Assembly (NCBI GenBank): GCA_045595365.1
Contig: JAZOAI010000026.1
Coordinates: forward strand, 1 to 64,000
Length of the DNA stretch: 64,000 nucleotides
DNA from: SIG480 sp045595365
Lineage (GTDB): Bacteria > Bacillota > Clostridia > Oscillospirales > JAAYXM01
Direction of reading: 5' to 3'
Shown: positions 51,877-61,436 of the stretch, in pieces
Layout of the letters: every line of letters starts with the position of its first letter
How positions within the stretch are numbered: position 1 is the first letter of the stretch
Position numbers and translations under genes: made by a program
The notes under the pieces: generated by a model
Seen by the model: only the letters and a program-made list of their open reading frames with translations
Databases searched by the model: none
Told to the model about the DNA's origin: nothing

Positions 51877-52572
51877 TTAACCGAGCAATTTTGCAACGTT
51901 AACTCTGATTCCCGGACCCATTGTCGAAGTAACGACGCAGGAACGGATGTAGGTACCCTTTGCAGCTGCCGGGCGAGCCTTGATAACTGCACCGATGATA
52001 GTGTTGAAGTTATCACAAAGCTTCTCTGCACCGAAAGAAACCTTACCAATCGGGCAGTGAATGATGTTTGTCTTATCAAGACGATACTCAATCTTACCTG
52101 CCTTAAGGTCCGTAATTGCCTTTGCAACGTCCATAGTAACTGTGCCTGCCTTCGGGTTCGGCATAAGGCCCTTCGGGCCCAAGACCTTACCGAGACGGCC
52201 GACAAGACCCATCATATCGGGAGTTGCAACGACTACGTCGAAATCGAAGAAGTTCTCGCCCTGAATTCTTGCAACGAGATCCTCTGCTCCGACAACCTCT
52301 GCACCTGCTGCTTCAGCTTCCTTAGCCTTATCGCCCTTTGCGAATACGCAAACGCGGACTGTCTTACCGGTACCATGCGGAAGAACTACCGCACCGCGAA
52401 CCTGCTGGTCAGCATGGCGAGAGTCAACGCCGAGCTTAACGTGAAGCTCAACTGTCTCATCAAATTTTGCTTTGCCAAACTTGCCGAGTATGTCGAATGC
52501 TTCCTCAGGCTCATACTGGGTTGCACGATCAACAAGCTTAGCGCTTTCAATATACTTTTTTCCTCTACGCAT
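51877..52572 (-). CDS. rplA: 50S ribosomal protein L1
   Basis: A 231-residue L1, which binds 23S rRNA at the E-site stalk and can repress its own mRNA. Starts MRRGKKYIESAKLVDRATQY, with LPHGTGKTVRVCVFA, PNPKAGTVT and KARPAAAKGTYI blocks. The ATG at 52572 follows AAGGAGG. Confidence 0.98.
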   Translation of the reverse strand: MRRGKKYIESAKLVDRATQYEPEEAFDILGKFGKAKFDETVELHVKLGVDSRHADQQVRGAVVLPHGTGKTVRVCVFAKGDKAKEAEAAGAEVVGAEDLVARIQGENFFDFDVVVATPDMMGLVGRLGKVLGPKGLMPNPKAGTVTMDVAKAITDLKAGKIEYRLDKTNIIHCPIGKVSFGAEKLCDNFNTIIGAVIKARPAAAKGTYIRSCVVTSTMGPGIRVNVAKLLG

Positions 52573-52653
52573 TGTATTAACCTCCTTGTGGTAGTTTTCG
52601 GGCTCTTCTTTCAAAGCCCTCCCACGTAAGTAACGTATCTTCAGATTAAGGAA

Positions 52654-53079
52654 TTATTCCTCAACTGTGATTCCCATGCTTCTGCATGTTCCTGCAATCA
52701 TGCTCATTGCAGTTTCGACTGTAGCAGCGTTAAGGTCAGGAGCCTTAAGCTCTGCAATCTTCTTAAGATCTTCCTTGCTGATTTTAGCGACCTTCGTCTT
52801 GTTCGGAACGCCTGAACCGCTTTCAATCTTGCAAGCCTTTTTAATAAGCACTGATGCCGGCGGTGTCTTTGTGATGAACGTGAATGAGCGGTCTGCATAA
52901 ACCGTAATAACTACCGGAATGATAAGACCGATGTCGTTCTTTGTACGCTCGTTGAACTCCTTGGTAAACTGAACGATATTAACACCGTGCTGACCGAGAG
53001 CCGGACCAACAGGGGGCGCCGGAGTTGCCTTACCTGCCGGAATCTGAAGCTTAATGAATCCTACTACTTTCTGTGCCAT
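52654..53079 (-). CDS. rplK: 50S ribosomal protein L11
   Basis: A 141-residue L11 of the GTPase-associated centre. MAQKVVGFIKLQIPAGKATPAPPVGPALGQHGVNI is the canonical N-terminus and GTCRSMGITVE its C-terminus. The longer frame begins in unrelated sequence, so I take the ATG at 53079 after AAGGAGGTG. Confidence 0.98.
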   Translation of the reverse strand: MAQKVVGFIKLQIPAGKATPAPPVGPALGQHGVNIVQFTKEFNERTKNDIGLIIPVVITVYADRSFTFITKTPPASVLIKKACKIESGSGVPNKTKVAKISKEDLKKIAELKAPDLNAATVETAMSMIAGTCRSMGITVEE

Positions 53080-53246
53080 GATATCGCACCTCCTTAATAA
53101 AATGTGGTAAATGGCGGCATCAACTTCGCAAGCGGAATTAAGAAGCCTCTTCCACTTTATACGCGAGGACACCTCCCACGCCGGGCAATTCCAACCCGGA
53201 CTATGCTAAAGCGCAAAACGCGCCTGCATACAACATAAAACTGAGC

Positions 53247-53774
53247 CTATTCCTCAGAAGCAGGCTCAACCTGGTCGGGCTCAAGCTCAACCGGGGTTTC
53301 TCTGCCGAACATTGAGACGATAACGCGAATCTTGTTTTTGTCAAGCTCGATTTCGTCGACAACGCCGATAAAGTCTTCAAGTGCGCCGTCAATAATCCTG
53401 ACGTTGTCGCCGACCTTGTAATCAATAACAAGCTCGTGCTTTTCAACGCCGAGGTTTTCAACCTCCTCATCACTGAGCGGAACCGGCTTGCTCGCGGGGC
53501 CGACAAAGCCCGTAACACCGCGAGTGTTTCTGACGACATGCCAGCTTTCGTCTGTCATGACCATCTTCACGAGGACATACCCCGGGAAGATTTTGCGTTC
53601 AACTTCCTTTCGCTTGCCGTCTTTAACTTCAACAACAGTTTCGACAGGAACGTTTACGGCGCAGATAAGGTCATGCAATTTTCTGTTTTCTACTGCTTTT
53701 TCAATTGTTGCGGCTACCTTATTTTCATAGCCTGAGTACGTATGAATAACATACCACTTAGCATTTCCTGCCAT
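53247..53774 (-). CDS. nusG: Transcription termination/antitermination protein NusG
   Basis: A 175-residue NusG with NGN domain (WYVIHTYSGYENKVAATIEKAVEN, VKMVMTDESWHVVRNTRGVTGFVG) and KOW domain (YKVGDNVRIIDGALEDFIGVVDEI). Binds RNA polymerase and couples transcription to translation. 22 bases after secE; a 167-base gap with GC-rich pairing leads to rplK. Confidence 0.98.
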   Translation of the reverse strand: MAGNAKWYVIHTYSGYENKVAATIEKAVENRKLHDLICAVNVPVETVVEVKDGKRKEVERKIFPGYVLVKMVMTDESWHVVRNTRGVTGFVGPASKPVPLSDEEVENLGVEKHELVIDYKVGDNVRIIDGALEDFIGVVDEIELDKNKIRVIVSMFGRETPVELEPDQVEPASEE

Positions 53775-53796
53775 TTTCTGACTCCTCCCCTACTGA

Positions 53797-53997
53797 TTAA
53801 AGGTTAAGGAGAAATCCGATTCCCGAATTGAAGAGAAGATCCATAACCCAGGTGATGACTGCAAAAATTGCACAAACAATCAAAACTATGCAGGTGTTCT
53901 TATATACCTGATTTGCCGACGGCCATGCGACCTTCTTAAGCTCACTTTTCATTTCACGGAACCATGCAGCAACGCTGCGTTTTTTCTTCTCCGACAT
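53797..53997 (-). CDS. secE: Protein translocase subunit SecE
   Basis: A 66-residue single-span SecE. The conserved amphipathic part WFREMKSELKKVAWPSANQVYKNT precedes the membrane helix CIVLIVCAIFAVITWVMDLLF. It is between rpmG and nusG as in most Bacillota. Confidence 0.97.
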   Translation of the reverse strand: MSEKKKRSVAAWFREMKSELKKVAWPSANQVYKNTCIVLIVCAIFAVITWVMDLLFNSGIGFLLNL

Positions 53998-54043
53998 TCA
54001 AAGCACACCCTTTCATTTGTAATTGACAAAAGAAAAACTTTTA

Positions 54044-54193
54044 TTACTTGGATTCTCTGTGAAGAGTATGCTTGCGGCAGAACGGGCAATGCTTGCGCAA
54101 TTCGAGTCTGTCCGGAGTGTTTTTCTTTTCCTTCATTGTGTCGTAGTTTCTGCGCTTGCATTCTGTGCAAACGAGTGTGATTTTTGTTCTCAT
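54044..54193 (-). CDS. rpmG: 50S ribosomal protein L33 (zinc-binding type)
   Basis: A 49-residue L33 of the C+ form with two CxxC pairs (VCTECKRRN and HCPFCRKH) expected to bind zinc. The longer open frame upstream is not coding-like; the ATG at 54193 starts MRTKITLVCTECK. First gene of the secE-nusG-rpl operon. Confidence 0.97.
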   Translation of the reverse strand: MRTKITLVCTECKRRNYDTMKEKKNTPDRLELRKHCPFCRKHTLHRESK

Positions 54194-54331
54194 AATGTAA
54201 CGGCCTCCAAAGAATAATTTGCCTCCCTGACAGCCTTTCGGCTTCGCGGAAACTTTGTTTTTACCACGTAGGCTTGATTTCTCACGCCCAAAAAATGAGC
54301 ACAAAAAATAAACCTTTCACAGGTAATATAG

Positions 54332-54361
54332 ATTGTATCACACTTTTGGTACCTAGGTCAA
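54332..54361 (-). promoter_or_regulatory. Promoter of rpmG-secE-nusG-rplKAJL
   Basis: On the minus strand TTGACC (54356-54361), 18-base spacer, TACAAT (54332-54337), about 140 bases upstream of rpmG. Confidence 0.65.
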
Positions 54362-54386
54362 GCCTTTTTTTGATATTTTTTTAATT

Positions 54387-56285
54387 TTATTCCAACTCGA
54401 ACATTCCGGTATAAAGCTGGAAATACTTTCCGCCCATAGCGATAAGGTCGTCGTGTGTCCCTCTCTCGATTATTTTGCCGTTTTCGATTACCATAATCGC
54501 ATTTGAGTTTCTTACCGTCGAAAGTCTGTGCGCTATTACGAAAACGGTTCTGCCCTCCATAAGGGTGTCCATTCCCTTTTCTATAAGGGCTTCTGTTCTC
54601 GTATCAATAGAGCTTGTAGCCTCATCAAGAATAAGAACCGGCGGATCTGCAACCGCCGCGCGGGCAATCGCAAGAAGCTGACGCTGCCCCTGGCTTAAGT
54701 TTACTCCGTCGGAGGTGAGAACCGTGTCATACCCTTGCGGGAGGTGGGTTATAAACGAATGGGCATTTGCCAGGCGCGCCGCCTGAACAATCTCCTCGTC
54801 TGTTGCGTCAAGCTTTCCGTAACGGATATTGTCTGCAACGGTCCCTGTAAACAAATGAGTATCCTGAAGCACCATACCGAGTGAGCGGCGAAGATCGCTT
54901 TTTTTAATTCTGTTTATATTGATTCCGTCATAGGTTATCATTCCGTCAGGAACATCGTAAAAGCGGTTTATGAGGTTTGTTATGGTTGTCTTCCCTGCTC
55001 CGGTAGAGCCAACAAAGGCGATCTTCTGCCCCGGCTTTGCATAGAGAGAGATTCCGTCAAGGACTGTTTTTTCGGGGATATATCCAAATACAAGGTCATT
55101 AAACCTCACATCGCCGCGAAGCTCAACGTATTCACACGTTCCGTTTTCCGCCGGAAGCTTCCACGCCCAGAGTCCTGTTCTTTTTTCGCTTTCTTCAAGG
55201 GAGCCATTCTCTGTTTTTGTCACACATACGAGGCTGACATCACCCTCGTCATTTTCGGGTATTTCATCAAGAAGCTCAAATATGCGCTCTGCCCCAGCCA
55301 GAGCATTTATGATGGAATTAAACTGCTGGGAAATCTGGGTTATAGGCTGAAAGAACGAGCGCGTATACTGCAGAAACGACGCGACGGATCCTATATCCAT
55401 TATGCCGAGTATAGCAAGAGATGCCCCTGCGGCAGCTGTCATTGCATAGTTTATATACGAAAAGTTGTTTGTTATAGGCCCGAGGATACTCGCACAGGTA
55501 TTTGCATTTGAAGCAGCGTGAAAAAGCTCTTCGCTGATTTCAGAAAAACGTTCTTTTGCTTTTTCTTCGTGGCAAAAAACCTTTACAACCTTCTGCCCCT
55601 CTATCATTTCTTCGATATAGCCGTTGACAGCCCCAAGCGATTTCTGCTGACGTTTAAAATACTTTGCGCTCTGTCCTCCGATTTTTTTGACTGCAAAGAG
55701 AATAATTGCAAGCATAACGATTATGAGGAGCGTAAGAAGCGGGCTTAAAACGAGCATCATCACAAAGACCCCGATTATCGTTACGCACGATGAAAACATC
55801 TGAGGGATTCCATGGCTCAGCATTTCGCGGAGAGTATCGGTGTCATTTGTGAAGCGGCTCATAATTTCGCCGTGGGAATGGGTGTCATAATACCTTATAG
55901 GAAGGCTCTGAAGCCTTGTGAACATATCGACACGGATTTTACGCATTGTATTCGTGGATATATCAAGCATAAGACGGTTATACATATACGCAGCGGCTGC
56001 GCCGAGAACATATACCGCAGCCATAGCAAGAAGCCCCGATGCGAGAGATGACGGTTTGAAATTCCCCGTTCTCAAGCCTTCATCAATAGTGTTGAATATG
56101 GGTTTTAAGAAGTAAGTCCCCGCAACTCCGGCAGAAGAGCTTATGAGGATTCCCAAGAAGACAAGCGTAAGCCTTTTTCTTTGCCCCTTCATATAGCTCA
56201 GAATACGGGCAACGGCTTTTCGTATGTTCTTGGGTTTTTGCAGCCCGCGCCTGGGAGGCCCACCCATAGGCTTCGCATTCGCCAT
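54387..56285 (-). CDS. ABC exporter half-transporter, catalytically complete subunit
   Basis: A 632-residue type I ABC exporter with N-terminal membrane domain (six helices) and ATPase. Walker A GSTGAGKTT, signature LSQGQRQLLAIARA, Walker B LILDEATSSID with catalytic glutamate, and H-loop AHR are intact. It begins one base after the stop of its partner and forms a heterodimer of the BmrCD/LmrCD kind (inference). A 55-residue Gly/Pro/Lys-rich N-terminal segment precedes the first helix. Between membrane and nucleotide domains is an extra loop (LVCVTKTENGSLEESEK). Confidence 0.92.
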   Translation of the reverse strand: MANAKPMGGPPRRGLQKPKNIRKAVARILSYMKGQRKRLTLVFLGILISSSAGVAGTYFLKPIFNTIDEGLRTGNFKPSSLASGLLAMAAVYVLGAAAAYMYNRLMLDISTNTMRKIRVDMFTRLQSLPIRYYDTHSHGEIMSRFTNDTDTLREMLSHGIPQMFSSCVTIIGVFVMMLVLSPLLTLLIIVMLAIILFAVKKIGGQSAKYFKRQQKSLGAVNGYIEEMIEGQKVVKVFCHEEKAKERFSEISEELFHAASNANTCASILGPITNNFSYINYAMTAAAGASLAILGIMDIGSVASFLQYTRSFFQPITQISQQFNSIINALAGAERIFELLDEIPENDEGDVSLVCVTKTENGSLEESEKRTGLWAWKLPAENGTCEYVELRGDVRFNDLVFGYIPEKTVLDGISLYAKPGQKIAFVGSTGAGKTTITNLINRFYDVPDGMITYDGININRIKKSDLRRSLGMVLQDTHLFTGTVADNIRYGKLDATDEEIVQAARLANAHSFITHLPQGYDTVLTSDGVNLSQGQRQLLAIARAAVADPPVLILDEATSSIDTRTEALIEKGMDTLMEGRTVFVIAHRLSTVRNSNAIMVIENGKIIERGTHDDLIAMGGKYFQLYTGMFELE

Positions 56286-56286
56286 A

Positions 56287-58014
56287 TTACTCCTCTCCCT
56301 TCTGCTGAGATTCGTAAACCTCTTTGTAAATTTCGTTTGTCTCAAGAAGCTGTTGGTGAGTTCCGATTGCATTTATCTTTCCGTCATCAAGAACAATTAT
56401 TCTGTCAGCATCACTTATTGATGTTATGCGCTGTGCAATTATTATTTTTGTTACATCGGAAAGCTCGGTTCTGAACATACTGCGGATTTTCTTATCCGTT
56501 GCGGTATCGACGGCACTTGTACTGTCATCGAGGATTATGATTTTAGGCTTCTTTAAAAGTGCGCGCGCTATACAAAGACGTTGCTTCTGACCTCCTGAGA
56601 GATTAACTCCGCCCTGGCCGAGGAGAGTTTCATATCCCTCCGGGAAAGAAGATATAAAATCGTGTGCCGCCGCGCACCGGCAGGCCGCCTCAAGCTCCTC
56701 CTGTGTTGCCGACTCGTTTCCCCAGCGCAGGTTTTCTGCAATAGTGCCGGAGAAGAGGACATTGTTCTGCAGGACCATAGCAACAGAATCACGCAGGGCT
56801 TCGATATTATACTCGCGAACATCTGTCCCCGCGACAGAAACTGAACCTTCCGTTACATCATAAAGCCTCGGTATAAGCTGAACAAGAGAGGTTTTCCCCG
56901 AGCCGGTTCCACCTAAGATGCCGATTGTTTCTCCCGACGATATTTTAAAGTTGAGCCCTGACAGAGCGCTGTTTTTTAAATCTCCCGAATAGGAAAAGCT
57001 TACATTCTCGAAAGAAATTTCGCCGTTTTCAACAGTTGTTTTGCCGCCGGAAACATCTTTTATGTCCGGCTCTTCGTCAAGAACCTCGCAGACACGGACA
57101 ATGGATGCCCTTGACATAACAATGCTCACAAAGCACATTGAAAGCCCCATAAGCGACATCAGAATCTGGGAAATATAGCTTATAAAGCTGAGAAGCTCAC
57201 CCGAGAGCATTCTCCCTCCTGCGATGAGGTTTCCGCCAAACCACAGCATTGTTATTATGCATGCATACATAACAAGCTGCATTATAGGCATATTGAGAAT
57301 CAGGATGCGTTCAGCCCTTCTCTGAGCATCACGAAGTTTTTCTGCTGAAGCTGCAAACTTCTCGTTTTCATACTCCCCTCGATCGAAGGCTTTGACAACG
57401 CGGATTGCAACAAGGCTCTCCTGAACGGCAGAGTTCATATTATCGTATTTTAAAAACATTTCCTTAAAGCGCGGGAATGCTTTTAATGAAATTGAAATCA
57501 GCGCACCTGCAAGAATCGGAATTGCAACAAGGAAGATACACGAGAGACGCGCATTTATGGAAAAGGCAAGCACTGTTGCACTGACAAGCATTATCGGAGA
57601 GCGCACCATCATACGGATGACCATCATAAACGCGTTCTGAAGGAAGGTGACGTCTGTGGTCAACCTTGTCACAAGAGATGAGGTTGAAAACTTGTCAACA
57701 TTCTTAAAAGAGAAATCCTGAATCTTCTCAAACATTTTTATTCGCACATTCTTTGCAAATCCGGTTCCCGCAACTGAGGCGAACCGACCCGAAAGTACGC
57801 CAAACACAAGGGAGAGTATGGACATAACTACCATAAACGCCCCTGTTTTTAAGATATACGGGATTCCGCCGCCACCGTTTATTCCGATGTCGATAATTTT
57901 AGACATCAGAAGCGGAATGAAAATTTCTATGATAACCTCAAATGTTATGAATACGGGAGAGAGAATTGCCGTTTTTTTATATTCTCTTACACACTTCAAA
58001 AGCTTTCTGAGCAT
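56287..58014 (-). CDS. ABC exporter half-transporter, degenerate-site subunit
   Basis: A 575-residue partner of the downstream half-transporter. Walker A GGTGSGKTS and signature LSGGQKQRL are normal, but the Walker B end reads IILDDSTSAVD with aspartate in place of the catalytic glutamate, and the switch histidine is glutamine (IIAQR). Such asymmetry marks heterodimeric multidrug-type exporters such as BmrCD. Likely first gene of a two-gene operon. Substrate unknown. Confidence 0.92.
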   Translation of the reverse strand: MLRKLLKCVREYKKTAILSPVFITFEVIIEIFIPLLMSKIIDIGINGGGGIPYILKTGAFMVVMSILSLVFGVLSGRFASVAGTGFAKNVRIKMFEKIQDFSFKNVDKFSTSSLVTRLTTDVTFLQNAFMMVIRMMVRSPIMLVSATVLAFSINARLSCIFLVAIPILAGALISISLKAFPRFKEMFLKYDNMNSAVQESLVAIRVVKAFDRGEYENEKFAASAEKLRDAQRRAERILILNMPIMQLVMYACIITMLWFGGNLIAGGRMLSGELLSFISYISQILMSLMGLSMCFVSIVMSRASIVRVCEVLDEEPDIKDVSGGKTTVENGEISFENVSFSYSGDLKNSALSGLNFKISSGETIGILGGTGSGKTSLVQLIPRLYDVTEGSVSVAGTDVREYNIEALRDSVAMVLQNNVLFSGTIAENLRWGNESATQEELEAACRCAAAHDFISSFPEGYETLLGQGGVNLSGGQKQRLCIARALLKKPKIIILDDSTSAVDTATDKKIRSMFRTELSDVTKIIIAQRITSISDADRIIVLDDGKINAIGTHQQLLETNEIYKEVYESQQKGEE

Positions 58015-58124
58015 ATCTGCCTCCTATGGTAAATTATACACATCAGTTATTTTATGCTCTAATTTTTGCAAAGTCAATCTTATTACAATAATTTAACAAA
58101 AAATTCATCTGAACATACAAAAAA

Positions 58125-58144
58125 AGCCGGAGTTTTCTCCGGCT
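58125..58144 (-). terminator. Terminator of the cmk-plsC-ispH/S1 operon
   Basis: AGCCGGAG-TTTT-CTCCGGCT stem, followed on the minus strand by a run of seven T. Confidence 0.93.
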
Positions 58145-58159
58145 CTTTTGCTTGTTAAA

Positions 58160-60169
58160 TTATTCAGCGTCTGCGGGAACGATGTCGTTCTCCTCACCTG
58201 AGGTTGCGATGACTTCATCCGAAGCTTCGACCTCTGCAGGTGCTGCAGACTCCTCCTCACCGGGGATGAGAGCGCGCATAGAGAGAGAAACCTTCTTGTT
58301 TTCCTCGTCTATGTTTGTGATCTTTGCTTCAACCTCGTCGCCTTCCTTGAGAACATCACCAGGACGTGCGATATGAGTGTTTGTAATCTGGGAAATGTGG
58401 ATGAGACCGTCAACTCCCGGAAGAATCTCTGCAAACGCGCCAAACGGCATAAGCTTAACAACCTTTACCTTTGCAACGTCGTCAACCTTGTAAGCTGCAG
58501 TAAACTTAGTCCACGGGTTATCCTCTGCCTTGCGGTAACCAAGAGAAATCTTCTTCTTTTCGGGGTCAAGCGCGATTACAAAAACATCAATGATGTCGCC
58601 CTCTTTGAAGATTTCAGACGGGTGGCCGATTCTTGTCCATGACATTTCGGAAATGTGAACCATTCCGTCAACTCCACCGATATCAACAAATGCGCCGTAT
58701 GACATAAGAGAGCGAACAACGCCTTTATATTCCTTACCGACCTCAATCTCGCTCCAGACGCGCTCCATAGCCTCACGGCGGGCTTCAAACGCAACCTCGC
58801 GGATAGAACCGACTATGCGGCGACGCGGGCGGTTGACTTCTTTAATTCTGAGCTGAACCTTCTTCTTGAGCATATCTGTCATCTCAGCGCTCTTCGGAAG
58901 CCCTGTCTGGGATGCGGGAACAAATACACGCAAACCGCTTACGGAAACGATGATACCGCCGGAGTTTGTGTCAACAACAGTGCCCTCGACAGTTGTCTTG
59001 TCCTGGCGGGCAGCTTCGACATCGTCCCACCCCTTGATTGCATCAAGGCGACGCTTTGAGAGAGTGATTATACCCTCAACGTCGTTTACTCTTACTACAC
59101 ATGCTTCAATTTCATCGCCGACTTTAAATTCAGAGACGTCTGAAGTGTTGTCGCCGATTTCCGAATACGGTATATAACCTGCGTATTTAGCGCCAAGGTC
59201 TACCTGAATGTCGGACGGTGTAACTGCAGTTATAACGCCGACAACCTTATCTCCATTATTAAAAGTTTTGAGGGAATTGAGAAGCATCTCCTCAAAGGAT
59301 TCTCCTTCAATGTTCTTGATTTCTTCGCTCATCTTGCCTTTTACCTCCTTAATTATCCAATCGGGTGTGGATGCCCCTGCAGTTATTCCGATAAGTGCGG
59401 CGCCGGAAATACCTTCAAGAGAAATCTCGTCGGCATTCTCAACACGAAGCACTCTCGGGCAGTGTTCTCGGCATATCTCGACCAGCTCATTTGTATTTGA
59501 GCTTGTCCTGTCCCCGATGACTACCATAACGTCAGCCTCTGCAGCGAGCGAAGCGGCTTCGGCTTGTCGTTTACTGGTTGCGAGACATATTGTATCAAAT
59601 ATTTCGCAATTTGTACACACTTTTTTTATTTTTTTTATAGAGTTTTCCCAAAATTTTCTTCCGACGGTTGTCTGAGCAACAACGCAAACTGGCTTCATTT
59701 CAAGGTCTGGGCGCCTTTTTAGAAGCGAAATAATTTCTTCTTCATTTCCGACAATTTCTGCGTTTTTACACTGCCCTGCGATGCCGAGGACCTCGGGATG
59801 CTCGCGTTTTCCGACGATGATTACCTCGCTCCCCTGCTCAGATTTTTCCTTGACTATGTTGTGAATGCGCATAACATAAGGGCAGGTTGCATCAACATAT
59901 TCTGTTCCGTTTTCCCGGAGTTTTTCATAAATTTCCGCAGGAACTCCGTGTGAACGGATAACCGCAAGGGCGCCTTTTGGAATCTCGGAAACAAAATCCA
60001 CGCTCGGAACTCCAAGCTCTGTGAGATAATTGACGACGTGAGCATTGTGTATTATAGACCCGAGCGTGCATGCACGCGTACCGTCACGCCCGAGCTTTTC
60101 GGCTATATCCACTGCTCGGCGGACACCGAAGCAGAAGCCTGCGGTTTCTGCGACTTTAATTTCCGCCAT
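58160..60169 (-). CDS. ispH: Fused IspH (HMB-PP reductase) and ribosomal protein S1
   Basis: A 669-residue bifunctional protein. Residues 1-280 are IspH, the iron-sulfur enzyme that makes IPP and DMAPP in the MEP pathway, with cluster cysteines 13, 96 and 195 (ETAGFCFGVRRA, DATCPYV, DTICLATSKRQ). Residues about 305-645 comprise four S1 RNA-binding repeats (for example YKGVVRSLMSYGAFVDIGGVDGMVHISEMSW). The C-terminus is an acidic Ala/Glu tail. This fusion is characteristic of Clostridia. The ATG at 60169 overlaps plsC by 14 bases. It completes the MEP genes of the window (ispD, ispF, ispH). Confidence 0.96.
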   Translation of the reverse strand: MAEIKVAETAGFCFGVRRAVDIAEKLGRDGTRACTLGSIIHNAHVVNYLTELGVPSVDFVSEIPKGALAVIRSHGVPAEIYEKLRENGTEYVDATCPYVMRIHNIVKEKSEQGSEVIIVGKREHPEVLGIAGQCKNAEIVGNEEEIISLLKRRPDLEMKPVCVVAQTTVGRKFWENSIKKIKKVCTNCEIFDTICLATSKRQAEAASLAAEADVMVVIGDRTSSNTNELVEICREHCPRVLRVENADEISLEGISGAALIGITAGASTPDWIIKEVKGKMSEEIKNIEGESFEEMLLNSLKTFNNGDKVVGVITAVTPSDIQVDLGAKYAGYIPYSEIGDNTSDVSEFKVGDEIEACVVRVNDVEGIITLSKRRLDAIKGWDDVEAARQDKTTVEGTVVDTNSGGIIVSVSGLRVFVPASQTGLPKSAEMTDMLKKKVQLRIKEVNRPRRRIVGSIREVAFEARREAMERVWSEIEVGKEYKGVVRSLMSYGAFVDIGGVDGMVHISEMSWTRIGHPSEIFKEGDIIDVFVIALDPEKKKISLGYRKAEDNPWTKFTAAYKVDDVAKVKVVKLMPFGAFAEILPGVDGLIHISQITNTHIARPGDVLKEGDEVEAKITNIDEENKKVSLSMRALIPGEEESAAPAEVEASDEVIATSGEENDIVPADAE

Positions 60170-60758
60170 ATTCTTCACCGCCGCTTCCCATGCGCATAAT
60201 TTCTCCGAAAACTAAGTTCACGAGTGTTCTGTACTTCGCCTGGCCCTTTTCGCTAATATCTGTCGGGACAGGTTTTCCGAAAATTACATCAACTCTCCCG
60301 AAGATGTGCTTTTTTGCGCTTATGTAGACCGGCACCATCTGCGCGCCTGCGCGGGAAGCAATCATAGCCGCACCCGTTTTTGCACCGGTACCTTCTTCCC
60401 CGTCACGCACGCGGGTTCCCTCCGGAAAAATCATAACCTTTTTTCCTTCTTCGAGAGCCGCAATTGCGTTTCGCAACGTTGAAATATCGGTTGCACCGCG
60501 GTTTACGGGGATTGCGCCGACCCACTTGAGAATCAAATTAAGCACAGGAATCTTAAAAAGCTCAACCTTTGCCATAAACGCCCACCTCTCACGTATCCCG
60601 CACGCGATGCAAAGAAAAATGGGGTCCAGCAAGGAAGTGTGGTTTGCACACATTACTGCTGCTTCTTCCGGAATATTCTCTTTTCCGATTATTCGCATCC
60701 TGTAAAACAGCCTGAAAACAGGCATAAGCAGTGCGAAAAGAATTTTATAAACAAGCAT
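60156..60758 (-). CDS. plsC: 1-acyl-sn-glycerol-3-phosphate acyltransferase (PlsC family)
   Basis: A 200-residue phospholipid enzyme that acylates lysophosphatidic acid to phosphatidic acid at the membrane. The catalytic NHTSLLDP (His40, Asp45), the substrate-binding FPEGTR and PVNRG motifs are present, with a hydrophobic N-terminus. It starts within the cmk stop codon (TAATG overlap) and overlaps ispH at its end; the cmk-plsC-ispH order is common in Clostridia. Confidence 0.94.
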   Translation of the reverse strand: MLVYKILFALLMPVFRLFYRMRIIGKENIPEEAAVMCANHTSLLDPIFLCIACGIRERWAFMAKVELFKIPVLNLILKWVGAIPVNRGATDISTLRNAIAALEEGKKVMIFPEGTRVRDGEEGTGAKTGAAMIASRAGAQMVPVYISAKKHIFGRVDVIFGKPVPTDISEKGQAKYRTLVNLVFGEIMRMGSGGEEYGGN

Positions 60759-61432
60759 TATCCATTTAACCTTTCAGCGATTATTCTCTTAAGCTCTGCA
60801 ATACTCTCTTCAAGAGTGTTGCCCGTAGTATCAACTGTTATAGCGTCATCTGCCGCTACAAGCGGCGCAGTTTCGCGCCCCGCGTCCTGGCGGTCACGCT
60901 CACGCATATCAGAAAGGACTTTATCATAGGTAATCTCCTGCCCTTTCAAAAGAAGCTCTTCATAGCGGCGTTTTGCGCGGTCCTCGTCATTTGCCGTGAG
61001 AAAAATTTTAATCTCGGCATCAGGAAGGACAACGGTTCCTATATCGCGCCCGTCCATAATGACATTATGCTCTTTGGCAAAGCCTCGCTGCATATCAAGC
61101 AGGAATTTGCGAACCGCAGGGATTGCGGAAACATCAGATGCATATTTTGAAATAATATGCTCGCGGATTTTCTCCGACACATCCTCACCGTTTAAGAATA
61201 TGCGCTGAACTCCGTCAATGTGTTTTATGACAATGTCGATTTCCGGCAGGAGAGCTTCTACTGCTTCGGCGTTTTTGGAGTCGATGCCTCTGCGGTATGT
61301 ATATATACCGACTGTTCGGTATATCGCACCCGTATCGACATATATAAAGCCCAATTCCTTTGCAAGAAGCTTCGACATTGTGCTTTTGCCCGCTCCGCTC
61401 GGGCCATCAATTGCAATCGCCGTTTTCTTCAT
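60758..61432 (-). CDS. cmk: Cytidylate kinase
   Basis: A 224-residue CMP/dCMP kinase. The P-loop DGPSGAGKST, DTGAIYRTV, MDGRDIGTVVLPDA and the RRYEELL lid motif are typical. I start at the ATG at 61432; the longer frame would overlap the flavoprotein gene. Its stop overlaps the plsC start. Confidence 0.97.
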   Translation of the reverse strand: MKKTAIAIDGPSGAGKSTMSKLLAKELGFIYVDTGAIYRTVGIYTYRRGIDSKNAEAVEALLPEIDIVIKHIDGVQRIFLNGEDVSEKIREHIISKYASDVSAIPAVRKFLLDMQRGFAKEHNVIMDGRDIGTVVLPDAEIKIFLTANDEDRAKRRYEELLLKGQEITYDKVLSDMRERDRQDAGRETAPLVAADDAITVDTTGNTLEESIAELKRIIAERLNG

Positions 61433-61436
61433 TTCT